DNA from: Acheta domesticus
Lineage: Eukaryota; Arthropoda; Insecta; Orthoptera; Gryllidae
NCBI GenBank assembly: GCA_031308135.1
Contig: JAHLJT010008756.1
Location: forward strand, 61,126,817-61,190,816
Reading direction: 5' to 3'
Length of the DNA: 64,000 nt
The stretch's first letter is position 1, and each line of letters opens with the position of its first letter. This document shows, piece after piece, positions 23,895-33,699 of this stretch. The position numbers were made by a program, and so were the translations under genes. The notes under the pieces are model-generated. The model was not told where the DNA came from. It searched no databases and saw only the letters and a list, made by a program, of their open reading frames with translations.

Positions 23895-24418
23895 AAAGGT
23901 GCTATGGTCATTAGTCCCATAGGCGTAGCGAATGTTCTATACCGGGAGGTGGCGGCGTTTCTCCCACGCTGCAACGATTTCAGGCGCAACCTAACACCGG
24001 TTGGCGGTCTTTCCCTCCTCTATACAGCTCTCTCAGCAGGTGATCGCTCCAGACGGTACTCGCTCAAAACTCCCGACAGATCTCTCGACAGTGTGGCAGT
24101 GTAGTGCAAGTACGTGTGTGTGTGTAAAGGGGTAGGATAGGTCCAGAAAAACCAAAAGTACTGCTCCAGCATTCGCTTCTTATTGCCCGGAGAAACCTCG
24201 AAAAACAACCGATCGGATCAGCCAGCCCCTAGAATTCTCCTCCACACAGCAGCTGAATTAACCTAGCTCTGTACGAGCTAGTGTCGCAAACCTGTCAACG
24301 TTGGGACCCGAACCTAGGATCTCCTAGTCAGAGTAGTTGCAGAAACAGCGGTTCTGCTGGCTCTGAGGCATTTCAGCCGGCAAAGTGCTGAGCGGGCGGG
24401 TGGGAACAGGCGAACGAT
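23895..24418 (-). repeat. SINE copy, diverged; second half belongs to a tandem duplication
   Basis: Minus-strand SINE: ggtcattagtcccataggcg near the tail, cattcgcttcttattgcccg, agaattctcctccacacagc, and head-side gggacccgaacctagg. The part from 24079 onwards (gatctctcgacagtgtgg) is repeated immediately downstream. Confidence 0.75.
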
Positions 24419-24445
24419 GATCTCTCGACAGTGTGGTAGTGCATG

Positions 24446-24511
<66 letters not shown>

Positions 24512-24790
24512 GGTAGGATTGGTCGAGAAAAAGTAAGGCTACTGCTCCAGCATTTGCCTTGTATTGCCCGGGGAAACCTCGGAAAACAACCGATCGGATC
24601 AGCCAGCCCCTAGAATTCTCCACCACACAAAGAAGTTGAATTCACCTAGCTATGTACGAGCTAGTGTGTCAAACCCGTCGGCGCCGGGATCCGAAACCTA
24701 GGATCTCCTAGTCAGAGTGGATGCAGAGGGAGCAGTACTGCTTGCTGGCTCTGAAGCGTTTAAGTGCTGAGCGGGCGGGCGGGCGGGTGA
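24419..24790 (-). repeat. Tandem second copy of the SINE 5' half with (GT)n expansion
   Basis: It repeats the preceding ~340 bp, from gatctctcgacagtgtggta to the gagcgggcgggcgggcggg stretch, with a longer (GT)n array at about 24450-24507. The copies share phrases absent from other SINEs in the window (acgagctagtgt, cctaggatctcctagtcaga). This points to local duplication of a particular SINE copy and not to two insertions. Confidence 0.75.
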
Positions 24791-24965
24791 CGGCGAGAGA
24801 GGACGGGCGGGGTGTGGCTGCGTGAACGCGGAGGGGGGCGGCCGGGTGGGCGAAGAGGGGCGCATCGCGTGCCTCCGGGCCCTCGCCCGCCGCCCGTGCG
24901 CCGCGCGCACGACCGACGAGGCCTCAGCGTGTTAGATCTCGCCTCCGCTCAACTATCTTCGCCCT
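24765..24965. promoter_or_regulatory. GC-rich island
   Basis: CpG-dense block (gcgggcgg repeats, ggccgggtggg) overlapping the end of the duplicated SINE. No exon or promoter motif can be assigned. Confidence 0.3.
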
Positions 24966-25685
24966 GCATGAGCGGTTCCGTTCCACCCGAGGGCGATAGG
25001 GCGGTTCGAACCAAAATAGCTACGTGCTACGACCCCATCATTGAGCTAGCGTTGCATGCGCGCGGCAGAAATAACCCAAAGGTTGAAATTTGCATCGATT
25101 AGCATTCAGATAGCGGTAATCTTAGGGAGAGGAGTAGGTAAGGATCGTACTGACATGCAATTCACTAAAATGGACGACGCTTTTGAAAGACGTCAGTGTT
25201 CAGTAGATGATACTATTTCTCTCACGTTGCATAAATCCCGGAAGTAGTGATATCGTATATTTGTAAATATTCCTCAAAACATATTGTGTAAAAATGTGCT
25301 GTATTTTTAACAGATGCTGTACTACCACAAATATTCCATGTTTAACACCATTATCATTAGTCAAAATATTGCATCTCCAAACACGTATCACGGACTTTGA
25401 GGTTTAACCCTTTCACTACCAATTTTAATTTTTAATGGAATTTTTATTTCCTTTGTATTTACAATAGGTCACACTATTCAAAGTAGAAGATTAGTAAATT
25501 CTTTTAATTTCTTGGGTGCAAACAAACGTAATATGCAGCAAAACTTTGATCGCTTTGTTCAGCAAAAGCAATGGGATGTAGGTAGAGCATTTTTAAAAAT
25601 TTATTTCCCCCATCAGTAGGTCCATAACCCAGCGGGACAAACATGACCCATTGGTAGTGAAAGGGGCGGCAACCAATGTGGCAGG
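24966..25685. other. No recognised feature
   Basis: AT-rich on average with no recognised repeat family. Short open frames are uninformative. Confidence 0.5.
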
Positions 25686-26150
25686 TGAACAGTGCGTTCC
25701 TCGCAGGTCGCGGCCGCGAGGGCGGAGCTGTGCAGGGGAGTCGCCCGGGCGGAGGGCTCACCTGTGGCTGCGCCCGGGGGCGGGGCGAGGCGGGGCGGGG
25801 CTCGCAGAGGCTGCCGCGTCAACCCCGCGGACCTGTGGCGCCTCCGGCGGCGGACTGGCTGGCACTGGGGGCTCCGGTGCAGCCGCCCCGGCGGCGGAGG
25901 CGGCGGCGGCGGCGCCGGGGGCGCGGGTGGGGCGGTGCAGGGCGGCGGCGCCGCCGCCGCCGCCGCCGCCGCCGTCTGCGCGCGCACCACCCTGCCCCCG
26001 CCCCCGCCGTCGCCGCTGTGCGCGCGCGGGCGGGCGAAGACCCACCCACCCACACATACAACACGCGGGGGGAGGGGGGTCGCTCGAACACGCAGCGCGC
26101 CCAGACGCCCAAGGCTCACCCCTCGCGCCGCCCGGGGCGCACTCGGCTCG
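25686..26150. promoter_or_regulatory. CpG island with GCC/CGG trinucleotide tracts
   Basis: The most GC-rich interval of the window, with ggcggaggcggcggcggcgg near 25890 and a gccgccgccgccgccgcc tract near 25955. Both strands are open in several frames, producing alanine-, proline-, glycine- and arginine-rich pseudo-proteins. It ends abruptly where the AT-rich transposon family begins (about 26157). It could be a promoter or first-exon island, but no splice donor or initiator could be chosen among equivalent frames. Confidence 0.45.
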
Positions 26151-26156
26151 CCTGCC

Positions 26157-27926
26157 CAACACACTTTCCCTTATTCGTTTTCTGTTTCCTTGGCTCTGGG
26201 CTAGCTATTCGGTCTTACCACATACTCTTGCCAGCTGCCGTCTATCACCATCCAAAGTACATTTTTTGGCATTTTGTTAATTTTCGGTTTCCTAACAGTA
26301 AAACGGAAATATTATTTTAAGAATTTTAAAGAGCAGTAAAACCTCGTCCTAAATGGCTATTGTCCTTGAAAAATTTGCAGCCCTTTTACTTTCCCGTATA
26401 CATACGTATAGGGAAAGTTATGTAATGCTGCGCAAAGAAGCGTGAATTTTCTGCAGAAACAAATTCATTGCCGGGCACTGATAACGAAAACGTGGATAAA
26501 ACCAGATGCTAAATTAAGAAGAAAAAAATCCCCTAACACGTGGTAAAGCCAGAATCCCTGTTTTGTAACTCCTTGATACCGAAAAAACCAATTGAAACCA
26601 AAACGTCCGTCTGTCCGTCCGTCTGTCCGTCCGTCTGTCCGTTCGTATGTCCGTCCGTCTGTCCGTCTGTGAACACTACTTGCACCTAAACCACTCCTAG
26701 GATTTTTTGCCAAATTGAAGAAACCCCTGTACATCTGGCTCTATTCGAAGCTCGGAGATTTTTCAAAACCTTTCTTCAAAATTTGGTGGTACCTTACATA
26801 CAGACCTCCGGACATTTCCAAAATTTTCTCAAAACCGGCTCCAACTTTTTTCTTTAAACTTTTGGTAGCGATAGTGCGTAATATACTCGATGAGATGACT
26901 TAAACGTCATGTTGATCTATTCTTTTTGAAATTTGAAGCTCATTTTCACAGAAAATGATTGAGTTTTCAAAATACTTTATTTGAAGTTATTTGAAGCACT
27001 TACACTCACAAATATAATAATGTTTACAAATTGCTGGTAATGTGCATATTAAAGATGTGAGAGATCTTTCAAAAAAATTACAATTATGTATTTTTTTAAA
27101 AAACAAAAAAATAAACTTTACGTCATATTAAAGAGTTTAATTATCACTATCTGTTACAACAGTTTCAAGAAAAAAATTGCAGCCATATATGAGAAAATGG
27201 CGTTTGAGCGATTCTGAAAACGCGAAATTTTGAGCTACTTTTCACAGAAAACCGTTGTGTTTTCGACAAACTTTACTTGACATTATTTAAAGCACATGTA
27301 CTCGTTAATATAATATTGTGAAAAAATCGCCGCTAATGGAAATATTATCTACGTGAGAAACATGTGAAAAAATTTACATTTTTGTAATTTTTGAAAAAAA
27401 CACCTGTAGAGCAATATGGCTTTTATGTCACCCGATAGAGTAAATTTACCACTATCTCTACCTAAAGTTTAAAGAAAAAATTTGTAGCCGTTTTTGAGAA
27501 AATCTTGTTTTTGTAATTTTTTAAAATTGCACTTATTGCACGCAATTTTGCACGAAAACTACCAAAATTTTGAGAAACATTTACATGACCTTTATGAAAG
27601 AACTCAATATGCAGAACAAATTTTATTGGAAGAAAAAAATCTCTATCTTCAGTTTTGTAGCTGGAGAAAGACGCCGAAAAAAAGTCAAACTTTCACAATT
27701 TTCGAAAATTCAGAGTTATACGTGAAAATCGGACTTATGCCATGATAATAAGTGTATTTTACTCTATCCATACAAGAAATGTAAAGAAAAAATTTGGAGC
27801 CGTTTGTGAGAAAATTTTGAAAATCCCCGGGGGGCTTTATATAAAGTACCCCCAAATATTGAAGAATCTTTTTCAAAATCTCAAAGCTTCGACTAGAATC
27901 AGATCGACCGGGGAATAACCATTTTG
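26157..27926. mobile_element. Left flank of a nested AT-rich palindromic-family complex
   Basis: It begins with sequence matching the family's terminal region (actttccc, tattcgttttct, ctagctattcgg, ccagctgccgtctatc). The outermost ~20 bp terminus seen at 32642 is missing. A module follows with tatagggaaagttatgtaat, cctaacacgtgg and a CCGTCTGTCCGT simple repeat (26600-26670). Then come reverse-complement ~300 bp units (26840-27900) such as aaatggcgtttgagcg. The modules correspond to those at 30910-32275 in opposite orientation, but in a partly different order. No coding sequence was found. Confidence 0.7.
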
Positions 27927-28520
27927 GGTCATTCCATATTAAATCAACACAGTCATTTTACATCACCATCTCATTTTCAGATGAAATTTGACACATAGGT
28001 AGTATGAATGAAGAATAAGAAAAACTACAAATTTTGAGTAAAATATTTCCACCCGTTTCTGAAATACAGCCATGTAAAATTTTGCAAAATTGGGTTCCCG
28101 AAAATTTTTAAATTGATGTAGAACCTCACCAAATTAAGATAGGGAGCTGGAACAGGCGTCATTTTGCAGCTTTCTGTATGGCCTTTTATATGATATACAA
28201 CTCAATAGGGGTTGCGTTCAAAAAGTTTTTCAAATTTGAATTTAAAATTTTGATTTTGAGTTTCTTCAAAATGCTCATCTTCAAAAAAATTGAAAAAATT
28301 CAAAAATAATCCTTGTATATATCCAAACAGATGGTGCAAGTTTAAAAATGGGACTGCAATGGATTCATATGGTAATATTTATTTAAAATGCACAATATTT
28401 ACTTACTCTAGATTTTACTGATTTAAAATGCATATTTTTTCCAAATATAAGCTCTAATATATACAAATTATTAATTTAGTGTTTTTATTGGCGATGTGTT
28501 ATGATTTATTATGATTATTA

Positions 28521-28558
<38 letters not shown>

Positions 28559-28559
<1 letters not shown>

Positions 28560-29400
28560 CACTACATCACGACTAAAAATGTTATGACTCGGCTGAATAT
28601 AAAATCTACTCCAGGTTGCAACCAGCTACCTAAGGTTCTGTTCCAAATAAAGCAATTTCTTGCACTTCCCAGTCTTTTGAATTACCTGGGAGTTTAGAAA
28701 AGTTCTTACTCAAATTTTGAGGAATAAATCCCAGAGCTCCGATAACTATCGGGACGACCTGTGCTTTTACGCCCCACATTTGGCTGATCTCGATTTCCAA
28801 ACTCTTGTATTTAAGACGTTTCTCTGCCTCCTTGGTAACGACGTTTCGATCGCAAGGTACAGCACCACGGACAAGTAAACGCGATTTTTTCTCCAAATCC
28901 AGGATAACTATATCTGGTTTGTTTGCCGCTATCGTGCGATCAGTTTGAATTTGTACAATATCGTACACAATCCAACAGACCTCACCGGTTTTAGGGAGTG
29001 TTCATACCACTTGGGGCATGTGTTTGGAATTTCAAGGGCGGTACAGATCTGCCAGTGGAGGTAGTTACACACCCTGTCAAGTATTCGGCCTTTGCTAGGA
29101 TTGGACAAGACTTGGGAAATTTTGAGAACCGCTCTATCACAATGTCGTGTTCTCAACGCCTGATCTTGAGCAGCTATTGGAACTGCTTCCGATTCTCGCT
29201 TCATTCTTCCCCTTTTAAGGCACATAACTGATTGATCTTTATTGATCTTCACCTTGTCCATTCTTTTTAGACATTGTTCGTGGAGTGGTTTGTCTCTCCA
29301 CGAGTTCTTTAACATTTTTGTGTCTCATAGCATCAAAAGTTCAGTGTCTGTGTTATTCGACGTGTCTTGCCTAGTGTTCTTTGCTACACTAACAATGTCT
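28559..29400 (-). mobile_element. 3' end of a LINE with restriction-like endonuclease
   Basis: Minus-strand non-LTR retrotransposon fragment. The conserved 3' UTR-like segment (28559-28629) abuts an ATT tract at about 28515-28558, which reads as an (AAT)n tail on the element strand. This suggests 3' tailing or targeting to trinucleotide repeats. It sits inside the long-inverted-repeat element, just next to that element's own ATT tract, so the boundary between tail and host repeat is ambiguous. The 5' part is missing beyond about 29400. Confidence 0.7.
28630..29315 (-). pseudogene. LINE polyprotein C-terminus, PD-(D/E)XK-type endonuclease, frameshifted
   Basis: Two overlapping minus-strand frames (29315 down to 28929, then 28968 down to 28630) read as consecutive parts of one LINE protein. 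The first contains AAQDQALRTRHCDRAVLK and VCNYLHWQICTALEIPNTCP, phrases typical of the region after the reverse transcriptase in RLE-type LINEs. The second contains DRTIAANKPDIVILDLEKK and EKRLKYKSLEIEI, matching a restriction-like PD...D/E-x-K nuclease core. The Cys/His zinc-knuckle normally between these parts appears to be deleted, and a frameshift separates the two pieces. It is therefore inactive. Exact clade (R4/Dong-like or another) is not certain. Confidence 0.7.
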
Positions 29401-29429
29401 CTGTTTTCGGTCACTATTATAATAACTTC

Positions 29430-29433
29430 GGTC

Positions 29434-29495
<62 letters not shown>

Positions 29496-29500
29496 CATCC
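29430..29500 (+). repeat. (AAT)n-(ATT)n palindromic microsatellite
   Basis: About 30 bp of AAT repeats switches directly to about 35 bp of ATT repeats, so the tract is self-complementary. It abuts the inverted-repeat element starting at 29503. Confidence 0.9.
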
Positions 29501-29502
29501 TT

Positions 29503-30259
29503 ATTAGACCGCGGAACTTCATGCAATTGCAAATTTTTACTGACTGTGCATATCGCAAGGAATTGTATATAACTTTACCTATCACCAAAAATAAAACAAA
29601 TCTGCCCTACTTTTTGCATGTGTGCAATTTTTTAGCTTAAATGCGTATTTTAATGTATGCGGTATATTTTAGTGCATATATTCCAGGTTTTTGTGGAGAA
29701 GTGGATCGAAGTGAGATCTTTTCGGGTATTTCTCTTTTAACTGAAAAGTGGCTTTCTTCTGACAACGCGGGTATGAAAATTGAACCTCCTTAGTACCCTT
29801 CGCACGGTTTCGGGATTTTCTTTCTTGCCAATGCCAATTTATAACTGTGGAGTAACTTTTGGTGCATTAATACGAGGGTACTTCTTTATTATTTTCACAA
29901 GAAGATTCTCTTCTCGATCAGAAAGTCTTCGGACGTTCTCCTCTGGGTTGCAGTTCAATCGCCTATTCACTGATGTACCATGAGATTATGTCACTCACTG
30001 TGTTTTTTTCATTAATGGCATTTTACAAAATTTGGGGCATCATTAACCCTTTGCATGATGGTAAAAACCGATTGACGCTGCTCAAGTTGGTGTCCATTCC
30101 TCAACGATTCATTTCGCTTAAATATGTAGGTTCCCACGTATCTGGTTCATCAACTGAAAGGTGACCTTGATTTGCTTTATTTTTAGTGATAGGTAAAGTT
30201 ATATACATTTCGATATGGACAGTCAGGAAAAATATGCAATTGCATAAAGTTCCGCGGTC

Positions 30260-30263
<4 letters not shown>
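29503..30263. mobile_element. ~760 bp inverted-repeat element in a trinucleotide tract
   Basis: The ends ATTAGACCGCGGAACTTCAT and its inverse at 30245-30263 begin inverted repeats of about 75-80 bp, continuing through gcaattgca, ctgactgt, catatcg and ataactttacctatca (compare 29504-29585 with 30178-30263). Both ends sit in AAT/ATT microsatellite, so a duplication cannot be read. No transposase frame was recognised. It is probably a MITE. Confidence 0.7.
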
Positions 30264-30305
<42 letters not shown>

Positions 30306-30909
30306 CATAACAATAAAACACAACACACTCGCCAACAAAAACACTAAATTAATAATTTGTATATATTAGGGCTTATAATTTGAAATAAAATGCATTTTAA
30401 ATCAGTAACATCTAGAGTAAGTAAATATTGTGCATTTTAAATAAAGATTACCATATGAACCCATTGCAGTCCCATTTTTAAACTTGCACCATCTGTTTGG
30501 ATATATACAAGGATTATTTTAGAATTTTTTCAATTTTTTTGAAGATGAGCATTTTGAAAAAACTCAAAATCAAAATTTTAAATTCAAATTTGAAAAACTT
30601 TTTGAACGCAACCCCTATTGAGTTGTATATCATATAAAAGGCCATAGAGAAAGCTGCAAAATGACGCCTGTTCCAGCTCCCTATCTTAATTTGGTGAGGT
30701 TCTACATCAATTTAAAAATTTTCGGGAATCCAATTTTGCAAAATTTTAGATGGTTGTATTTCAGAAACAGGTGGAAATATTTTACTCAAAATTTGTAGTT
30801 TTCTTATTCTCCATTCATATTACCTATGTGTCAAATTTCATCTGAATCTAAAATGGTGAGGCAAAATTTTAATTAAAACTGTGTTGATTTAATATGGAAT
30901 GACCTTTTG

Positions 30910-32275
30910 GAAGAAATTGTACGTATGGTTTAGGCGCTAGCAGTGTTCACAGACGGACGGACGGTCAGACGGACGGACGGTCAGACGGACGTTTTCCTTT
31001 CAATTGGGTTTTCGGTATCAAGGACCTAGAAAACAGGGTTTCTGGCTACACCACGTGTTAGGGGATTTTTTTTCTTAATTTAGCAACTGGTTTTATCCAC
31101 TTATTCGTTTTCACGGCCCGGCAATTATTTTTTTTTCCGCGGAAAATTGGCCATTTTTTCGGGCAGCATTACATAACTTTCCCTATACTACGTTCACTCT
31201 GAAATAACGTAAATTGCAAAAGTTTGGATTTTATTCGGCGTCTTCCTCCAACTGCAAAATTGCAGATATATACTTTTCCTTCAAATAAAATTTGTTCTTC
31301 ATAGTGAATTTTTTCTTTAAGATTATGAACATTTTTTTGACAATTTTAGTACTTTTCGCGCAATCTTGCGTGTCAAATGTGCAATTTTAAAAAAATACAA
31401 AAACAAGATTTTCTCAAAAACAGCTCCAATTTTTTTCTTTAAACTTTTGGTAGAAATAGTGTTTAATGTACTCTATGAAATGACATCAACTCCATGTCGC
31501 TCTATTCTTTTGTTTTTTCAAAAATTGCAAAAATGGAATTTTTTGACTTTCTCATGTCGGTAATATTTAAATTAGTGGCGATTTGTTTACAATATTATAT
31601 TTACGAGTTCAAGTGCTTTAAATAATATCAAGAAATGTTTCTTGAAAACTCAACCGTTTTCGGTGAAAACTAGCCGAAAATTCTGCATTTTCAGAAATGC
31701 TCAAACGCCATTTTCTCGAAAATCGCTCCTTCTTCAAACTTTTAGAACGGATAGTGCCAATTGCCCTCTTTAATAGGACGTGGAGTTTAATTTGGAATAT
31801 TTTTTTGTATTTTCAAAAATTACACAAATGTAATTATTTTGAAACATCTCTCACGCCTTTAATATGCACATTACCAGCAATTTGTAAACAGTATTTCATT
31901 TGTAAGTGTATGTGCCTTAAATGACTTCAGATGAAGTGTTTCGAAAACTCAGAAATTTTCTTTGATAAATAGCTTCAAATTTCGAATTTTTAGTAGCGCT
32001 TAAACGCCATTTTATTAAAAACGGCTCCAAATTTGTCAAAGAAATTGTCATTTAAGACGAGGTTTTAGTGTTCTTTAATATTTTAAAATTAATACATTTT
32101 CGTTCTACCATAAGAAAACCGAAAAATTGAGAAAATGTCAAAGTAGTGTACTTTGGGCGACGATAGATCGTAGCTGGCACGTCTGTCACAATTTGGAATA
32201 GGTAGCGAAGTCCAAAGGAAATAGAAAACTAATACGCGAAAGTCTGAGCTATTCTGAAGCACCACTAATTTAAAA
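30910..32275. mobile_element. Right flank of the AT-rich palindromic-family complex
   Basis: In inverted orientation to 26157-27926, it carries the gacggacggacggtcagacg repeat (30950-30995), ttttcggtatcaagga, ccacgtgttagggga, then tandem ~300 bp units. Equivalent points fall near 31400, 31710 and 32000 (gctccaatttttttc, aaacgccattttctcg, aaacgccattttatta). It ends with the family terminus ctattctgaagcaccacta near 32274. It is non-coding. Confidence 0.7.
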
Positions 32276-32639
32276 TATCTCACACCGTTAATATGCACAT
32301 TTCCAGAAATTTGTAAACATCATATTATTTGTGAATTAATGTGCTTCAAATTACTTCAATTGTAGTTTTTCGAAATCACAAAAGATTTCTGTGAAAGAAA
32401 ACTTTTAAAAAATTCGCGTTTACAATTAAACGCCCTTTTCTTAAAAACGGCTCCAAATTTTTCAAAGTTGCCATTTAGGACGCGGTTATTCTATTCTTTA
32501 ATATTCTTAAAATATTATTTCCGTTATACCATTAAGACATTTAAAATGTATGAAAATATCGAAAAATGCAGCTTGGGCGGCGATAGATGGTAGCAGGCAG
32601 GAGTATGTGTCAAGTCCGAATTGTTAGCCGAGATCAAAC
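32276..32639. repeat. Additional family unit between two termini
   Basis: One further ~300 bp family unit (ttgtaaacatc, cttcaaattacttcaattg, ggctccaaatttttcaaag, gcggcgatagatggtagcag) lies between the terminus at 32275 and the next complete element. It is probably the remnant of another copy. Confidence 0.6.
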
Positions 32640-32641
32640 TA

Positions 32642-33650
32642 GTGGTGCTACAGAATGGCACAGACTTTCCCGTATTAGTTTTCTATTTCCTTGGATCTGG
32701 GCTAGCTATTCGGAAGTGCCACATACTCTTGCCAGCTGCCATCTATCGCCGTCCGAACTACATTTTTTGACGTTTTCTTAATTTCTCTGTTTCCTAATGG
32801 TAGAACGTAAATATTAATTTTAGAATATTAAAGAATACAAAAACTTCTCCTAAATGGCAATTTTGACAATGAGATGACATAAACTCCATATTTCTCTATT
32901 CTTTTGTTTTTTCAAAAATGACAAAAATTTAATTTTTTTTGACTTGCCTCTCACGTCGATAATACTTACTACATTAGTGACGATTTGTTCACATTATTAT
33001 ATGTACGAGTACATGTGCTTTAAATAATGTCAAGTAAAGTTTCTCGAGAACTCAACCGTTTTCTGTGAGAACTAGCTCAAAATTCCCCATTTTCAGAAAC
33101 GCACAAACGCCAGTTTTTCATAAATGACTTCAAATTTGTTCTTCAAACTTTTCAATTCACTCTTTAATATGACGTAAAGTTTATTTTGAGGTATTTTTTT
33201 GTTTTCTCAAAAATTACACAAATGTAATTTTTTTGAAAGATCTCTCACATCATTAATATGCACATTACCAACAATTTGTAAACACTGTTGTGTTTGTGAG
33301 GGTAAGTGCTTCAAATGACTTCAAATTATGTTTTTCTAAAACTCAAAAATTTTCTGTAAAAAAAAATTCAAATTTCGCATTTTTACTAGCACTTAAACGC
33401 CATTTTTTTACAAAAAGCTCGAAATTTTTTAAAGAAAGTTGCCATTTAGGATGAAGTTTTACTGTTCTTTAATATTAAGAAATTAATATTACCGTTCCAC
33501 CACTAAGAAACCGAAAAAATAAGAAAAAGGTAAAAATATGTACTTTGGGTAGCGAGCTGGCACGAGTATGTGGCAATTCCAAATAGCTAGCTCACACCCA
33601 AGGAAATAGGAAACTAATTTGGGAAAGTCTGTGCCATTCTGTAGCACCAC
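32642..33650. mobile_element. Complete 1009 bp TA-flanked palindromic element
   Basis: It starts GTGGTGCTACAGAATGGCAC and ends in the inverse (GTGCCATTCTGTAGCACCAC), with TA on both sides (32640-32641 and 33651-33652). Terminal similarity extends roughly 200 bp inwards. The middle contains family units in plus orientation (cgcacaaacgccag, gcacattaccaacaatttg, gcacttaaacgcc). There is no transposase. TA flanks fit a Tc1/mariner-type or similar TA-targeting source, but the termini do not identify one. This copy best defines the family's ends. Confidence 0.8.
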
Positions 33651-33699
33651 TAATGTATTAACTGAATCTCCTTCGGAACACGATATTACAAATCCAAAA

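Larger units (their letters stand above)
27927..30904. mobile_element. ~3 kb element with ~630 bp inverted repeats and a 5 bp duplication
   Basis: The left arm (27927-28558) and right arm (30261-30904) are inverted copies of one another and look highly similar by eye. Their outer ends are GGTCATTCCATATTAAATCA and its complement. The element is flanked on both sides by TTTTG (27922-27926 and 30905-30909), consistent with a 5 bp target duplication. Each arm ends inwardly in an ATT/AAT microsatellite. The interior is occupied by a LINE fragment and a smaller inverted-repeat element. No transposase was recognised, so the copy is non-autonomous and its superfamily is unknown. Confidence 0.75.

Noticed and set aside
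23361..23989. Serine/leucine/histidine-threonine-rich minus-strand frames
   Set aside because: They are translations of the GA/GT compound microsatellite and nearby GAGTG-rich sequence.
25613..26320. Several 130-214 residue frames on both strands
   Set aside because: They are caused by GCC/CGG repeats. Overlapping frames on both strands are equally long and run across the transposon junction at 26157.
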